From positions 62,001-126,000 of the forward strand of contig NZ_CP066783.1 of NCBI RefSeq assembly GCF_019186805.1: a stretch of 64,000 nt of DNA. The letters run 5' to 3'. Under the pieces are notes generated by a model. That model searched no databases, had not been told where the DNA came from, and saw only the letters and a list, made by a program, of their open reading frames with translations. How positions within the stretch are numbered: position 1 is the stretch's first letter; each line of letters opens with the position of its first letter. The translations under genes and the position numbers were made by a program. Source of the DNA: Comamonas fluminis (GTDB taxonomy: Bacteria; Pseudomonadota; Gammaproteobacteria; Burkholderiales; Burkholderiaceae_C). Positions 35,400-43,420 of the stretch are shown piece by piece.

Positions 35400-35894
35400 T
35401 CAGGCTGCGCGTCTTGTGAACTGGATTTGCCCTTGGGGTAGCAGATAGAGCACCCAGGCTTCGCCATTGCTGACCGTGGGGCTGTGGGCGCTTTGCGGGC
35501 CATAGACGCACCAGCCCGCGGCATGGCCGTCGAACAGGGCGCCGGGTGTGATGGGCAGGATGAGATCGATTTCACCCAATGGGTGGCTGTGGTGCGGGCC
35601 AGCAATGTTTTTCATCTGCACCACATCGACCGAGAAGTCGCCCAGCGCAGGGCAGGCTTCAAACACGCGGCCCCAGCGTATGCCTCCGTTTTCGCGCTGG
35701 CACAGCCAGCCTTGAGCAACGCCATCGGCACAGGCCGCATGCATCTGGGCATACCAGTCGCTGCCTGCACCATAGTGCGTGTTCAGCCAGGCCTGCAGCG
35801 AGCCATCCAGAGCGCGCCCGCGCAGTGTCTGGGCCACTGTTGCGACCAGCTGCTGAAATGTCTCAAGCGAGTACGTGGCGGTGGGGGCTGCCAT
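35400..35894 (-). CDS. DUF4863 family protein of the box cluster
   Basis: A 164-residue soluble protein. The C-terminal half has a cupin-like appearance with the His cluster GPHHSHPLGEIDLILPI, suggesting metal binding, and GWCVYGPQSAHSPTV. Family knowledge: DUF4863 members are common in box clusters, and one relative (PnbB) is 4-hydroxylaminobenzoate lyase. The role in benzoate metabolism is not established. The ATG at 35894 is preferred because AGGAGA lies six bases upstream. An in-frame start at 35969 falls within the boxR control region. Confidence 0.85.
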   Translation of the reverse strand: MAAPTATYSLETFQQLVATVAQTLRGRALDGSLQAWLNTHYGAGSDWYAQMHAACADGVAQGWLCQRENGGIRWGRVFEACPALGDFSVDVVQMKNIAGPHHSHPLGEIDLILPITPGALFDGHAAGWCVYGPQSAHSPTVSNGEAWVLYLLPQGQIQFTRRAA

Positions 35895-35944
35895 GGTGTC
35901 TCCTGAAGTGCTGTTCTGAGCAGCATCAAACTCTTTGTTGAAAC

Positions 35945-36012
35945 ATGCAATATTGTGCGTGTATTTCAAAGATAGATAGGTGACAATGCAGTGTCAAGCA
36001 ATATATTGCATG
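35945..36012. promoter_or_regulatory. Divergent control region with GCAATATTG-type palindromes
   Basis: Between the DUF4863 gene and boxR. A perfect 12 bp palindrome GCAATATATTGC lies at 35998-36009 and a related TGCAATATTG at 35946-35955, 52 bp away. Family knowledge: BoxR/BzdR bind TGCA-containing operators. These two sites are the likely BoxR operators, by inference. Confidence 0.6.
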
Positions 36013-36061
36013 ATTGGCGTTAACCCCCACTGTTTATCATTTACGCCCTCTGGGGAGGTTT

Positions 36062-36964
36062 ATGGATCAGTTAGACATGGCGGCCGCATCAATGGCGGGA
36101 GTGGATGAGGCGGGCAGAAGTCCGCTGTTGCAGTCCTTGGGTGAGAGGGTGCGTGACCTGCGCGCGCGCCGTGGGCTGACCCGGCGCAGCCTCGCCTCTG
36201 CGGCGCAGGTTTCAGAGCGGCATCTGGCCAACCTGGAGTACGGCACGGGCAATGTCTCCATCCTGGTCTTGCACCAGATAGCGCTGGCGCTGCAATGCAG
36301 CATGGCAGAGTTGCTGGGCGATGTGACCACATCCAGCGCCGAATGGCTGTTGCTGCGCGAGCTGCTGGAAGGCCGCAGCGAAGACGATGTGCACCGCGTG
36401 CGCATGGCCGCCGCCGAAATTCTGGGCACTGCGCCGGGTGCTGATCCGCATCGCGGCACGCGTATTGCGCTGGTGGGTTTGCGCGGGGCAGGCAAGTCCA
36501 CGTTGGGGCGCATGCTGGCAGAGCAGCTGAATGTGCCTTTTCTCGAACTCAATCAGGAAATTGAGCGCGTGGCGGGCTGCAGCGTGCGCGAGATTTACGA
36601 CCTGTATGGCGCTGGCGCCTATCGCCGCTATGAACGCAGGGCGCTGGAAGAGGCCGTGCAGATTTACAGCGACGTGGTGATTGCCACGCCGGGCGGTATC
36701 GTCTCGGACCCGGCAACTTTCAATGTGCTGCTGAGCCACTGCACCACCGTGTGGCTGCAGGCCCAGCCCGAGGAACATATGGGCCGTGTGGTGGCGCAGG
36801 GCGATACGCGCCCCATGGCTGCCAACCCCGAAGCCATGGATGATCTGCGGCGTATTCTGGATGGGCGCACCGCTTTTTATTCAAAGGCAGATCACACGCT
36901 GGATACCAGCGGCAAGAGCCTGCAGCAAAGCGGGCGTGAGTTGCGCGCCCTGGTCACGCGCTGA
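36062..36964 (+). CDS. boxR: BoxR, benzoyl-CoA-responsive regulator with shikimate-kinase-like domain
   Basis: A 300-residue protein with two domains. Residues about 23-85 are an XRE helix-turn-helix (GERVRDLRARRGLTRRSLA and SERHLANLEYGTGNVS). Residues about 130-300 are a shikimate-kinase-like fold with a P-loop GLRGAGKST at 139-147, followed by FLELNQEIERVAG. In BoxR/BzdR the second domain senses benzoyl-CoA and no kinase activity is needed. Start chosen at 36062, with GGGGAGG just upstream. Its regulatory target is the divergent DUF4863-boxD-bclA-liv operon. Confidence 0.93.
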   Translation: MDQLDMAAASMAGVDEAGRSPLLQSLGERVRDLRARRGLTRRSLASAAQVSERHLANLEYGTGNVSILVLHQIALALQCSMAELLGDVTTSSAEWLLLRELLEGRSEDDVHRVRMAAAEILGTAPGADPHRGTRIALVGLRGAGKSTLGRMLAEQLNVPFLELNQEIERVAGCSVREIYDLYGAGAYRRYERRALEEAVQIYSDVVIATPGGIVSDPATFNVLLSHCTTVWLQAQPEEHMGRVVAQGDTRPMAANPEAMDDLRRILDGRTAFYSKADHTLDTSGKSLQQSGRELRALVTR

Positions 36965-36985
36965 ACGCTGAGGGCGATTGATGCG

Positions 36986-37819
36986 CTATCGGCGGCGAGC
37001 CTGCTCATACAAGGCCATGACGCGTGGCACATTGCTCTCCAGCTGGCGAATGCGGTCCGGCCCTGTGGGGTGGGTGGAAAGGAAGCCGATGCCGCCCTCG
37101 CCCGTGGCTTCGCCCATCTTGCGCCACAGGCTGACGGCGGCCTGCGGGTTGTAGCCCGCGCGGGCCGCAAGTTCCAGGCCAACAAGGTCTGCCTCGCTTT
37201 CGTCATTGCGGCTGAATTTGAGACTTAGCAACTGACCGCCAAAGCGCGCTGCCGCGCTGCTGATATCGCCCAGCCCCAGCAGTTGCGCGCCCAGAGAAAT
37301 GCCCAGACTGGTGGCCTGATTCTTGGCCATCTGCTCGCGTGAATGTTCGCGCAGCGCATGGGCCATTTCATGACCCATGATCATGGCAATTTCGTCATCG
37401 CTGAGCTTGAGCTGGTCGATGATGCCGGTGTAGAAAGCAATCTTTCCGCCAGGCATGCAGAACGCGTTGATCTGCTTGCTGCCGATCAGGTTCACCTCCC
37501 AGCGCCACTGGGCGGCGCGCTCGTTCCACTGCGGTGTGTAGGGAATGATGCGCTGCGCAATGCCCCGCAGGCGCTGCAGCTGCGGGTTGCTGGCTTCGGC
37601 CAGTGCACCTTGTGCCTTGGCTTTTTGCAGCAGCTCCTGATACTGGCCGGTGGCCGCGTTTTCCAGTGTTTCAGCGGGCACCAGCTGGCGCATCATGGAC
37701 GAGCGCCCCACATCCACCTGGGCCTGCGCAGGCAGATGCATCAGTGAAGCACAGGCCCAGGCAAGCAGCAGGCCGCTACGGGTGGCGCACAGGCGCAGGG
37801 ATGAGGTGGTGTTGTGCAT
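36986..37819 (-). CDS. M48-family metalloprotease (periplasmic, signal peptide)
   Basis: A 277-residue protein with an N-terminal signal (LLLAWACASLMHLPAQA, cleavage before QVDVG). The zinc motif HEMAH lies in IMGHEMAHALREHSREQ, and the downstream third ligand Glu is in RNDESEADLVGLELAARAGY. GKIAFYTGIIDQL is the conserved preceding strand. The protein resembles LoiP/BepA-like envelope proteases that help outer-membrane quality control. The mature N-terminus lacks a lipobox Cys, so it is probably soluble in the periplasm. It converges with boxR. Confidence 0.9.
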   Translation of the reverse strand: MHNTTSSLRLCATRSGLLLAWACASLMHLPAQAQVDVGRSSMMRQLVPAETLENAATGQYQELLQKAKAQGALAEASNPQLQRLRGIAQRIIPYTPQWNERAAQWRWEVNLIGSKQINAFCMPGGKIAFYTGIIDQLKLSDDEIAMIMGHEMAHALREHSREQMAKNQATSLGISLGAQLLGLGDISSAAARFGGQLLSLKFSRNDESEADLVGLELAARAGYNPQAAVSLWRKMGEATGEGGIGFLSTHPTGPDRIRQLESNVPRVMALYEQARRR

Positions 37820-37854
37820 GGGCCAAGTCTATGCGAGAGCCCGGCGTGGCAGGG

Positions 37855-38772
37855 TCAGACTGCGTCGTGATTCTTTTGTTCGGCTTTCACCACCAGCCAC
37901 AGGCCTGCGATCACGGCCATCAGGCCCAGAATCGACCACCATGCAGGGCGCTCGCCCACGACCAGCAGCGACAGCGCAAAGGCTGTGATCGGCTCGGCCT
38001 TGCTCAGTGCTACGCCGGTCGCGGCAGACATGCCGCGCAGCCCAATGGAAAACAGCAGATAGGCCATGCCGGTAGCGACAACGCCCAGATACATCACCAC
38101 CGCCCAGCCGCTGGCGCTGACTTGCAGCGGCCCGCCCAGCCAGGCGGCAAAGGGCAGAGAAAGCAGGGCCGAGTACGCGAACACGCGGGCATTGACCGAG
38201 GCGACCCTGGCCTGCACAACCAGGGCCTGATTGACCAGCGCATACGCGGCATAGGCCATGCCCGCCAGCAGGCACAAGGCCATGCCATGCCAGGGCAGTT
38301 GCTGCTGGTTGCTGGCCGCCAGGGCCATGATGATGCCGCCGCCCACACCGGTGCAGGTGCCCAGCCACCACAGGGGGCTTGGCATGCGTTTTTGCACCAC
38401 CGCCTGCATCAGCCCGGCCCAGATGGGGCCGCTGCCAATGGCCAGCGCCGTGCCCAGTGCCACGCCACTGGCTTTGATGCCGGCAAAAAAGCAGAGGTTG
38501 TAGACCGCCATGCAAGCACCGCAAAACAGGATGCGCACCTGGTTCATGGGCTGGCGGGGCTGGCCTTTGTCCACCACCGCAGCCAGCAGTACAAAAAACA
38601 GAGCGGCCATGACCATGCGCAAAGCGCCCACCCAGTAGGGCGAGAGCTGCGCCGGTGCAAAGTGCTGGGCGGTGCCGGTGGTGCCCCATAGCATGGCGGC
38701 TGCCAGCACCAGACCGACAGGGCCGATGGTATTGCGGGGCGATGAAGTCAGGGATGCAGTGGTGCTGGACAT
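37855..38772 (-). CDS. EamA/DMT-family permease
   Basis: A 305-residue membrane protein with ten predicted segments arranged as two EamA repeats: VGLVLAAAMLWGTTGTAQ in the first and the second beginning near GMAYAAYALVNQALV. The C-terminal repeat contains ALSKAEPITAFALSLLVVGERP, the signature of the DMT superfamily. It likely exports an amino acid or other small metabolite. The substrate cannot be told. The start at 38772 follows a run of possible Met codons and the upstream frame overlaps the MITE-like element. Confidence 0.85.
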   Translation of the reverse strand: MSSTTASLTSSPRNTIGPVGLVLAAAMLWGTTGTAQHFAPAQLSPYWVGALRMVMAALFFVLLAAVVDKGQPRQPMNQVRILFCGACMAVYNLCFFAGIKASGVALGTALAIGSGPIWAGLMQAVVQKRMPSPLWWLGTCTGVGGGIIMALAASNQQQLPWHGMALCLLAGMAYAAYALVNQALVVQARVASVNARVFAYSALLSLPFAAWLGGPLQVSASGWAVVMYLGVVATGMAYLLFSIGLRGMSAATGVALSKAEPITAFALSLLVVGERPAWWSILGLMAVIAGLWLVVKAEQKNHDAV

Positions 38773-38838
38773 GATGACTTGCATCATGCGTGGCAACGGA
38801 CCTGCAAATGTCGAGAAACGCTTGTGCTGGAGCTTGTC

Positions 38839-39006
38839 TAGGGTCTGTTGAGATTTAGGCGAAGGGAAGGAATCTGGTCGCTGGCCACTCGTCGTTGCGC
38901 TTCCGTTATGGGGATACATCGGGTGGGCACCCGCACCGCGTCACGCGCCTAGATTAGCCAACGGCCAGAATCCTTCGCGACCTCGCTCAATTCTCAACAG
39001 GCCCTA
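38839..39006. mobile_element. MITE-like element, 168 bp, with 13-17 bp terminal inverted repeats
   Basis: The ends TAGGGTCTGTTGAGATT (38839-38855) and ATTCTCAACAGGCCCTA (38990-39006) are inverted copies differing at two positions. CTA occurs at both outer edges (38838-38840 and 39004-39006), consistent with a short target duplication. The interior of about 134 bp has no gene. Non-autonomous derivatives of IS5-like elements have this size and look, but the parent element is not in the window. Confidence 0.65.
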
Positions 39007-39699
39007 ATGACCAGCGCGCAATTGGCGCGAGGTAAGCCCGCGGTCGCGCCGCAGGGCATAGGCCAAGGCGCTGGCGGAGGCATAGCCGCAGCGCAGGGCC
39101 GTGCCTTCGAGGGCTACGCCCTGCCTGAGTTGTTGCACAGCGGTATCCAGGCGCAGATCACGCAGCCAGTCCTGAGGAGTGCTGCCCACCAGCTCTACAA
39201 AACGGGCATGAAACTGGGCCACGCTCAGGTGCACCAGCGCGGCCAGTCTGGCGGTGGGCCAGCTTTCATGCAGTGCGTTGCGCACCTGCTGCTGCAGCCA
39301 TTGCAGATCAATGCTGCGCCGCTGCAAAAGCGAGGGGGCATCCAGCACCAGTGCCATTTGTGCGGCGGCTGACAGGCGTGTTTGCGGAAAGCGCAGCGGC
39401 GGCGGCACGGCAAAGCGGCGCAGTTTGTCCAGCCCCATGGCAACGGGCGCATCGATCACCAGAACCTGTGTCTGCGGTGCTGCCAGATAGCCGTGCTCGG
39501 TTCCTGCGGGAATGATCATGCCGCTGGCGCTGTCCACAAAGCTGGGCCTGCCACCCACTTCCAGCTCCATGCGCCCCTGCAGGGCAAACAGAATCTGTGC
39601 ATGGCCGTGGGCGTGTGCCTGATGCTCGCCACTGTAGCTGCGCACCGAGGTCTGGGCCTGGTCTAGCAGTGGGTGCGTGGAGGAGGGCTCGCGGGTCAT
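39004..39699 (-). CDS. AraC-family regulator with cupin-like sensor domain
   Basis: A 231-residue regulator. The N-terminal half is a cupin (HAHGHAQILFALQGRMELEVGG, IIPAGTEHGY), and the C-terminal half an AraC helix-turn-helix (WLRDLRLDTAVQQLRQG and ALRCGYASASALAYALRRD). The stop codon TAG is formed by the end of the adjacent MITE-like element, so the protein's tail ...RQLRAGH may have been trimmed or extended relative to relatives. It diverges from the AmpG-like gene. Possibly controls that permease or the EamA permease. Confidence 0.88.
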   Translation of the reverse strand: MTREPSSTHPLLDQAQTSVRSYSGEHQAHAHGHAQILFALQGRMELEVGGRPSFVDSASGMIIPAGTEHGYLAAPQTQVLVIDAPVAMGLDKLRRFAVPPPLRFPQTRLSAAAQMALVLDAPSLLQRRSIDLQWLQQQVRNALHESWPTARLAALVHLSVAQFHARFVELVGSTPQDWLRDLRLDTAVQQLRQGVALEGTALRCGYASASALAYALRRDRGLTSRQLRAGH

Positions 39700-39804
39700 A
39701 AGACAAATTCTGCTTACAGCAAAGAGATGGGTAGCTTGGTGATGGTAGCGCCCGTGGGCTGGCGTGGGCAACCGATAATGGCTGCTGCCCTACCGAGCCT
39801 GACC

Positions 39805-41157
39805 ATGACCGAGTCGTCCCAAACCAGCAGCACTTCCTCCGATACAAAAACCTCTGCCAAACGCAGCTGGGGCCAGGCCCTCAGGGTCTATGTGCAGCCC
39901 ACCAGCTTGCGCATGCTGGCGCTGGGCTTCTCTGCAGGCCTGCCACCCTTGCTGGTGCTGGGCACCCTGAGCTTCTGGTTGCGCGAGGCTGATATTGATC
40001 GCACCACCATCGGCTTTTTGAGCTGGGTAGGTCTGGCCTATGCCTTCAAGTGGGTCTGGTCTCCGCTGGTGGACCGCTTGCCCCTGCCCATACTCAACCG
40101 CTTGCTGGGGCGGCGGCGCAGCTGGCTGCTGTTCGCGCAGCTCATCATCGTGGCGGGCCTGCTGGGCATGTCTTTGATGGACCCCAAACAGTCTTTGCAG
40201 GCGCTGGTCATCTGTGCGGTGGTGGTGGCCTTTGGGTCGGCCACGCAGGATATTGCGCTGGATGCCTATCGCATTGAATCCGCAGGGCTGGATGAGCAGG
40301 CGGCGCTGGCCGCGTCTTACCAAAGCGGCTACCGGCTGGCCATGATCTGGGCCGGTGCAGGCGTGCTCTGGGTGGCGTCCACCGTGCAGGGCGGAGGTGC
40401 AGGCTATGTGCTGCACGCCTGGCATGTGGCCTATAACGTGATGGCGGCCAGCATGCTGGTGGGCATGTGCATGGTGCTGTTTTCGCCTGAGCCGCAAGCC
40501 AGGCCCATGGCCCCTGCGCGCAACGCCGCGGAGTGGATCAAGGGGGCGCTGATTGCGCCGTTTGCAGACTTCATCGGACGCTATCGCTGGCAGGCCTTGC
40601 TGCTGCTGGCGCTGATTGCCCTGTACCGGGTCAGCGATGTGGTCATGGGCATCATGGCCAATCCCTTTTATGTGGACATGGGCTACACCAAGGAAGAGGT
40701 GGCAGCGGTTTCCAAAGTGTTTGGCGTCATCATGACTTTGCTGGGCGCCTTTGTGGGCGGCACCATGGCGGCGCGCTGGGGCGTGATGCGCATCCTCATG
40801 CTGGGGGCCGTGCTGTCGGCTTGCACCAATGTGCTGTTTGCATGGTTGTCCACGCGTGGCCATGACCTGACGGCGCTGATCTGGGTCATCAGTGCTGACA
40901 ATCTTGCGGGCGGCATTGCTTCCGCGGCCTTCATTGCCTACCTGTCGGGGCTGACGAATGTGCAGTACTCGGCCACGCAATATGCGCTGTTCAGTTCCAT
41001 GATGAATCTGGCCCCCAAGTGGCTGGCGGGTTATTCGGGCATGTTTGTGGATGCCTATGGTTACCAGTCGTTCTTCCACACCACGGCGCTGCTGGGTGTT
41101 CCGGTACTGCTGCTGATCTTTCTGGCATCAAGAGTGAAAATGAACTCTGGCGCTTGA
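39805..41157 (+). CDS. MFS permease, AmpG-like
   Basis: A 450-residue major facilitator with 12 membrane segments. LRMLALGFSAGLPPLLVLGTLSFWLREADID is the AmpG-type first helix pattern (in two blocks), followed by VGLAYAFKWVWSPLVDRLPLP and GSATQDIALDAYRIE. AmpG imports anhydromuropeptides for cell-wall recycling, and this family match makes that the best guess. A TM-connecting loop around 236-260 is Pro-rich (PEPQARPMAPARN). Alternative start at 39778. The stop codon overlaps a family A repeat (41150-41185). Confidence 0.85.
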   Translation: MTESSQTSSTSSDTKTSAKRSWGQALRVYVQPTSLRMLALGFSAGLPPLLVLGTLSFWLREADIDRTTIGFLSWVGLAYAFKWVWSPLVDRLPLPILNRLLGRRRSWLLFAQLIIVAGLLGMSLMDPKQSLQALVICAVVVAFGSATQDIALDAYRIESAGLDEQAALAASYQSGYRLAMIWAGAGVLWVASTVQGGGAGYVLHAWHVAYNVMAASMLVGMCMVLFSPEPQARPMAPARNAAEWIKGALIAPFADFIGRYRWQALLLLALIALYRVSDVVMGIMANPFYVDMGYTKEEVAAVSKVFGVIMTLLGAFVGGTMAARWGVMRILMLGAVLSACTNVLFAWLSTRGHDLTALIWVISADNLAGGIASAAFIAYLSGLTNVQYSATQYALFSSMMNLAPKWLAGYSGMFVDAYGYQSFFHTTALLGVPVLLLIFLASRVKMNSGA

Positions 41158-41185
41158 TACATAAGCGCTGGTAGCTATTGTTTTT
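41150..41185 (+). repeat. Dispersed repeat family A, copy 7
   Basis: GCGCTTGATACATAAGCGCT, then GGTAGCTATTG. The GCGCTT...AAGCGC core is self-complementary and it overlaps the stop codon of the AmpG-like gene. Confidence 0.7.
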
Positions 41186-41282
41186 GATGGTGGAGGCTGT
41201 TTACCCAACTTTACGCGGCAGACAAGCCTTCAATACGTGCGTGCTCCAGCATGACGCCTTGAACAAAATACAAGGCGCGAGC

Positions 41283-42029
41283 ATGACTACACTGCCCCCT
41301 ATGAGCACGCACCAACTTCTGATGATCGAGGACGATGTCCGCCTCGCCCAAATGGTGAGCGACTACCTGGGCAACAACGGACTCGAAGTGACCCACAAGG
41401 CCGACGGAAAGAGTGGCCTGGACCAATTGCAGCCCGCAGATGGCGGCAGCGCCGAGCCGCCGGATCTGATCATCTTGGACCTGATGCTGCCCGATATGGA
41501 CGGGCTGGAAGTCTGCCGTCGCATTCGATCCATGACAGGTACCACTGCACAGGTTCCGGTGCTGATGCTGACTGCCAAGGGCGACCCCATGGACCGCATC
41601 ATTGGTCTGGAGCTGGGTGCCGACGACTATCTTCCCAAACCCTTTGAACCACGCGAACTGCTGGCCCGTATCCGGGCCATTCTGCGCCGCAAGGGTAGCG
41701 ATGGCCCCGCGCCATCGGCCGCAGTCATGCGTTTTGGCACGCTGGAAATAGACCGCGATGCACGCACCGTAGGAGTGGGTGAGCAGACGGCGGATCTGAC
41801 TTCCTACCAGTTCGACCTGCTGGTCGCGCTGGCTGAGCGTGCGGGCCGTGTGCTGACGCGAGACCAGATCATGGAAGCCGTGCGTGGCCGTGAACTGGAG
41901 GCGTTTGACCGTTCCATCGACGTGCACATGGGCCGTATCCGTGCGGCCATTGAAGCCGACCCCAAGACCCCCAAGCGCATTCTGACGGTGCGTGGCGTGG
42001 GTTATGTGTTTGCAAAACAACAGGATTGA
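41283..42029 (+). CDS. OmpR-family response regulator
   Basis: A 248-residue response regulator. The receiver domain (to about 125) has the acidic pair in LLMIEDDVRLA, the phospho-acceptor Asp in DLIILDLMLPDMDG and the Lys in DDYLPKPFEPREL. The C-terminal winged helix (about 145-245) has DLTSYQFDLLVALAERAGRV and RSIDVHMGRIRAAIE. It is followed after 109 bp (with a family B repeat) by its cognate kinase. The pair resembles RstAB/envelope-stress type systems, but the signal is not known. A start at 41301 is equally possible. Confidence 0.9.
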   Translation: MTTLPPMSTHQLLMIEDDVRLAQMVSDYLGNNGLEVTHKADGKSGLDQLQPADGGSAEPPDLIILDLMLPDMDGLEVCRRIRSMTGTTAQVPVLMLTAKGDPMDRIIGLELGADDYLPKPFEPRELLARIRAILRRKGSDGPAPSAAVMRFGTLEIDRDARTVGVGEQTADLTSYQFDLLVALAERAGRVLTRDQIMEAVRGRELEAFDRSIDVHMGRIRAAIEADPKTPKRILTVRGVGYVFAKQQD

Positions 42030-42055
42030 CCACCTGAGCCGCTGCGCGACGACGC

Positions 42056-42100
42056 CTTCGCTTGGGCGGCCCCGCCGCGAGGCGGCTCTTGCTCGGCGTC
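42056..42100 (-). repeat. Dispersed GC-rich repeat family B, copy 4
   Basis: An inverted near-identical copy (about 42 of 45 bases) of 15459-15503. It lies in the gap between the regulator and kinase genes. Confidence 0.85.
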
Positions 42101-42138
42101 TCTGGCCGGGTGTGTGCCATAACGACGAAGATGAGTGA

Positions 42139-43359
42139 ATGAAACTGCTACATGTTTTTTCGCAGCGCCTGTATTTGCGCATCTGGCTGGCCGTGGTGGT
42201 TGGCGTGGCTGCGCTGACGCTGTGCGTGGCCTGGGCCTGGAAGATGGCCGAGGAGCAGCGTTCGCAGAGCAGCAGTGCACCACCCGCGCGCGAAATGGTG
42301 GTGCGCGGCCCTGATGGCCGCATCGTGCTGGAAGGCCGTGGCACGCGTGACCCCGGCAATCCTGCTGACGGCGTGACCTTCGAGATTGCTGGCAACGATG
42401 GGCAAGCCTACGAGCTGTGGATGGCGCCGCGAGAGTGGCGCGAAAACCGTCCACCACCACGCAACAGTGCTGTGGCGTTCTGGCTGCGTCCTCCGTTTGG
42501 CTTTCTGTGGATGCTGGGCCTGGTTGGTATTGCTGTGGTGGTGGGTGTGTTCCCCATCATTCGCCGCCTGCTCAAACGTCTGGAAAACCTGCAGCGCGGC
42601 GTCAAGCGCTTTGGTGAGGGCGACCTGTCTGTGCGCGTGCCTGAGAGCGGGCATGACGAAGTGGCCGATCTGGCCCGCCAATTCAATTCCGCTGCGGCGC
42701 GTATTGAAACGCTGATGACCTCGCACAAATCTCTGCTGGCCAACGCTTCGCATGAGCTGCGATCACCGCTGACACGCATCCGAATGGGCCTGGAGTTCAT
42801 GGGGGACGACCCCGTCAGCGCCCGGGCCAAGGCGGAAATTCAGCGCAATATCAGCGAGCTGGATCAGCTGGTTGACGAGATCCTGCTGGCCAGCCGCCTG
42901 GATAGCCGAGAGGTGGATGTAGGCTCGGTGGAGTCGGTGGACCTGATAGGCTTGGCGGCGGAAGAATGCGCCCACATTGGGGCCGAGCTGGACATGCAGG
43001 CCGATGGCCCACTGGATGTCAAAGGCATTGCCAAGCTGCTGCGCCGTGCTGTGCGTAATCTGCTGGAGAACGCACGCCGCTACAGCCAGGGTGAAATCAC
43101 GCTCTCTTTATCGAAGCAGGGCAATATGGCTGTTGTGCGTGTGGAAGACCATGGGCCCGGTGTGCCAGAAGCGCAGCGCGAGCGCATCTTTGAAAAGTTT
43201 TACCGCCTGCCTGGCGCCAGTGAGCGTTCTGGTGGCGTGGGGCTTGGCCTGTCATTGGTGAGCTCAATTGCCGAGCGCCATGGTGGCTCGGTGCACTGCG
43301 AAGGGCGTCAGGACGGCCAAAGCGGCGCAAGCTTTGTGATCATGCTGCCGCTGGCTTGA
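42139..43359 (+). CDS. Sensor histidine kinase (partner of the upstream OmpR regulator)
   Basis: A 406-residue two-TM kinase. TM1 is about 13-34 (LRIWLAVVVGVAALTLCVAWAW), a periplasmic region of about 90 residues follows, and TM2 is near 122-142. HAMP follows, with RRLLKRLENLQRGVKRFGEG. The H-box is LLANASHELRSPLTRIRMG, N-box LLENARRY, G1 DHGPGVPE, and G2 GVGLGLSLVSSI. The sensor region is small and not of a named fold. Autophosphorylates at the H-box His and passes the phosphate to the OmpR-type regulator. Confidence 0.9.
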   Translation: MKLLHVFSQRLYLRIWLAVVVGVAALTLCVAWAWKMAEEQRSQSSSAPPAREMVVRGPDGRIVLEGRGTRDPGNPADGVTFEIAGNDGQAYELWMAPREWRENRPPPRNSAVAFWLRPPFGFLWMLGLVGIAVVVGVFPIIRRLLKRLENLQRGVKRFGEGDLSVRVPESGHDEVADLARQFNSAAARIETLMTSHKSLLANASHELRSPLTRIRMGLEFMGDDPVSARAKAEIQRNISELDQLVDEILLASRLDSREVDVGSVESVDLIGLAAEECAHIGAELDMQADGPLDVKGIAKLLRRAVRNLLENARRYSQGEITLSLSKQGNMAVVRVEDHGPGVPEAQRERIFEKFYRLPGASERSGGVGLGLSLVSSIAERHGGSVHCEGRQDGQSGASFVIMLPLA

Positions 43360-43380
43360 TTAAGCCTCTGAAGACATAAA

Positions 43381-43420
43381 AAATCCCCGCCAACCTGAGG
43401 TTGGCGGGGATTTTGTTTTT
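43381..43420. terminator. Strong bidirectional terminator between kinase and ugd
   Basis: A perfect 15 bp stem, ATCCCCGCCAACC with GGTTGGCGGGGAT, TGA loop, and T runs on both sides (TTTTGTTTTT to the right, A run to the left). It serves both convergent genes. Confidence 0.92.
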
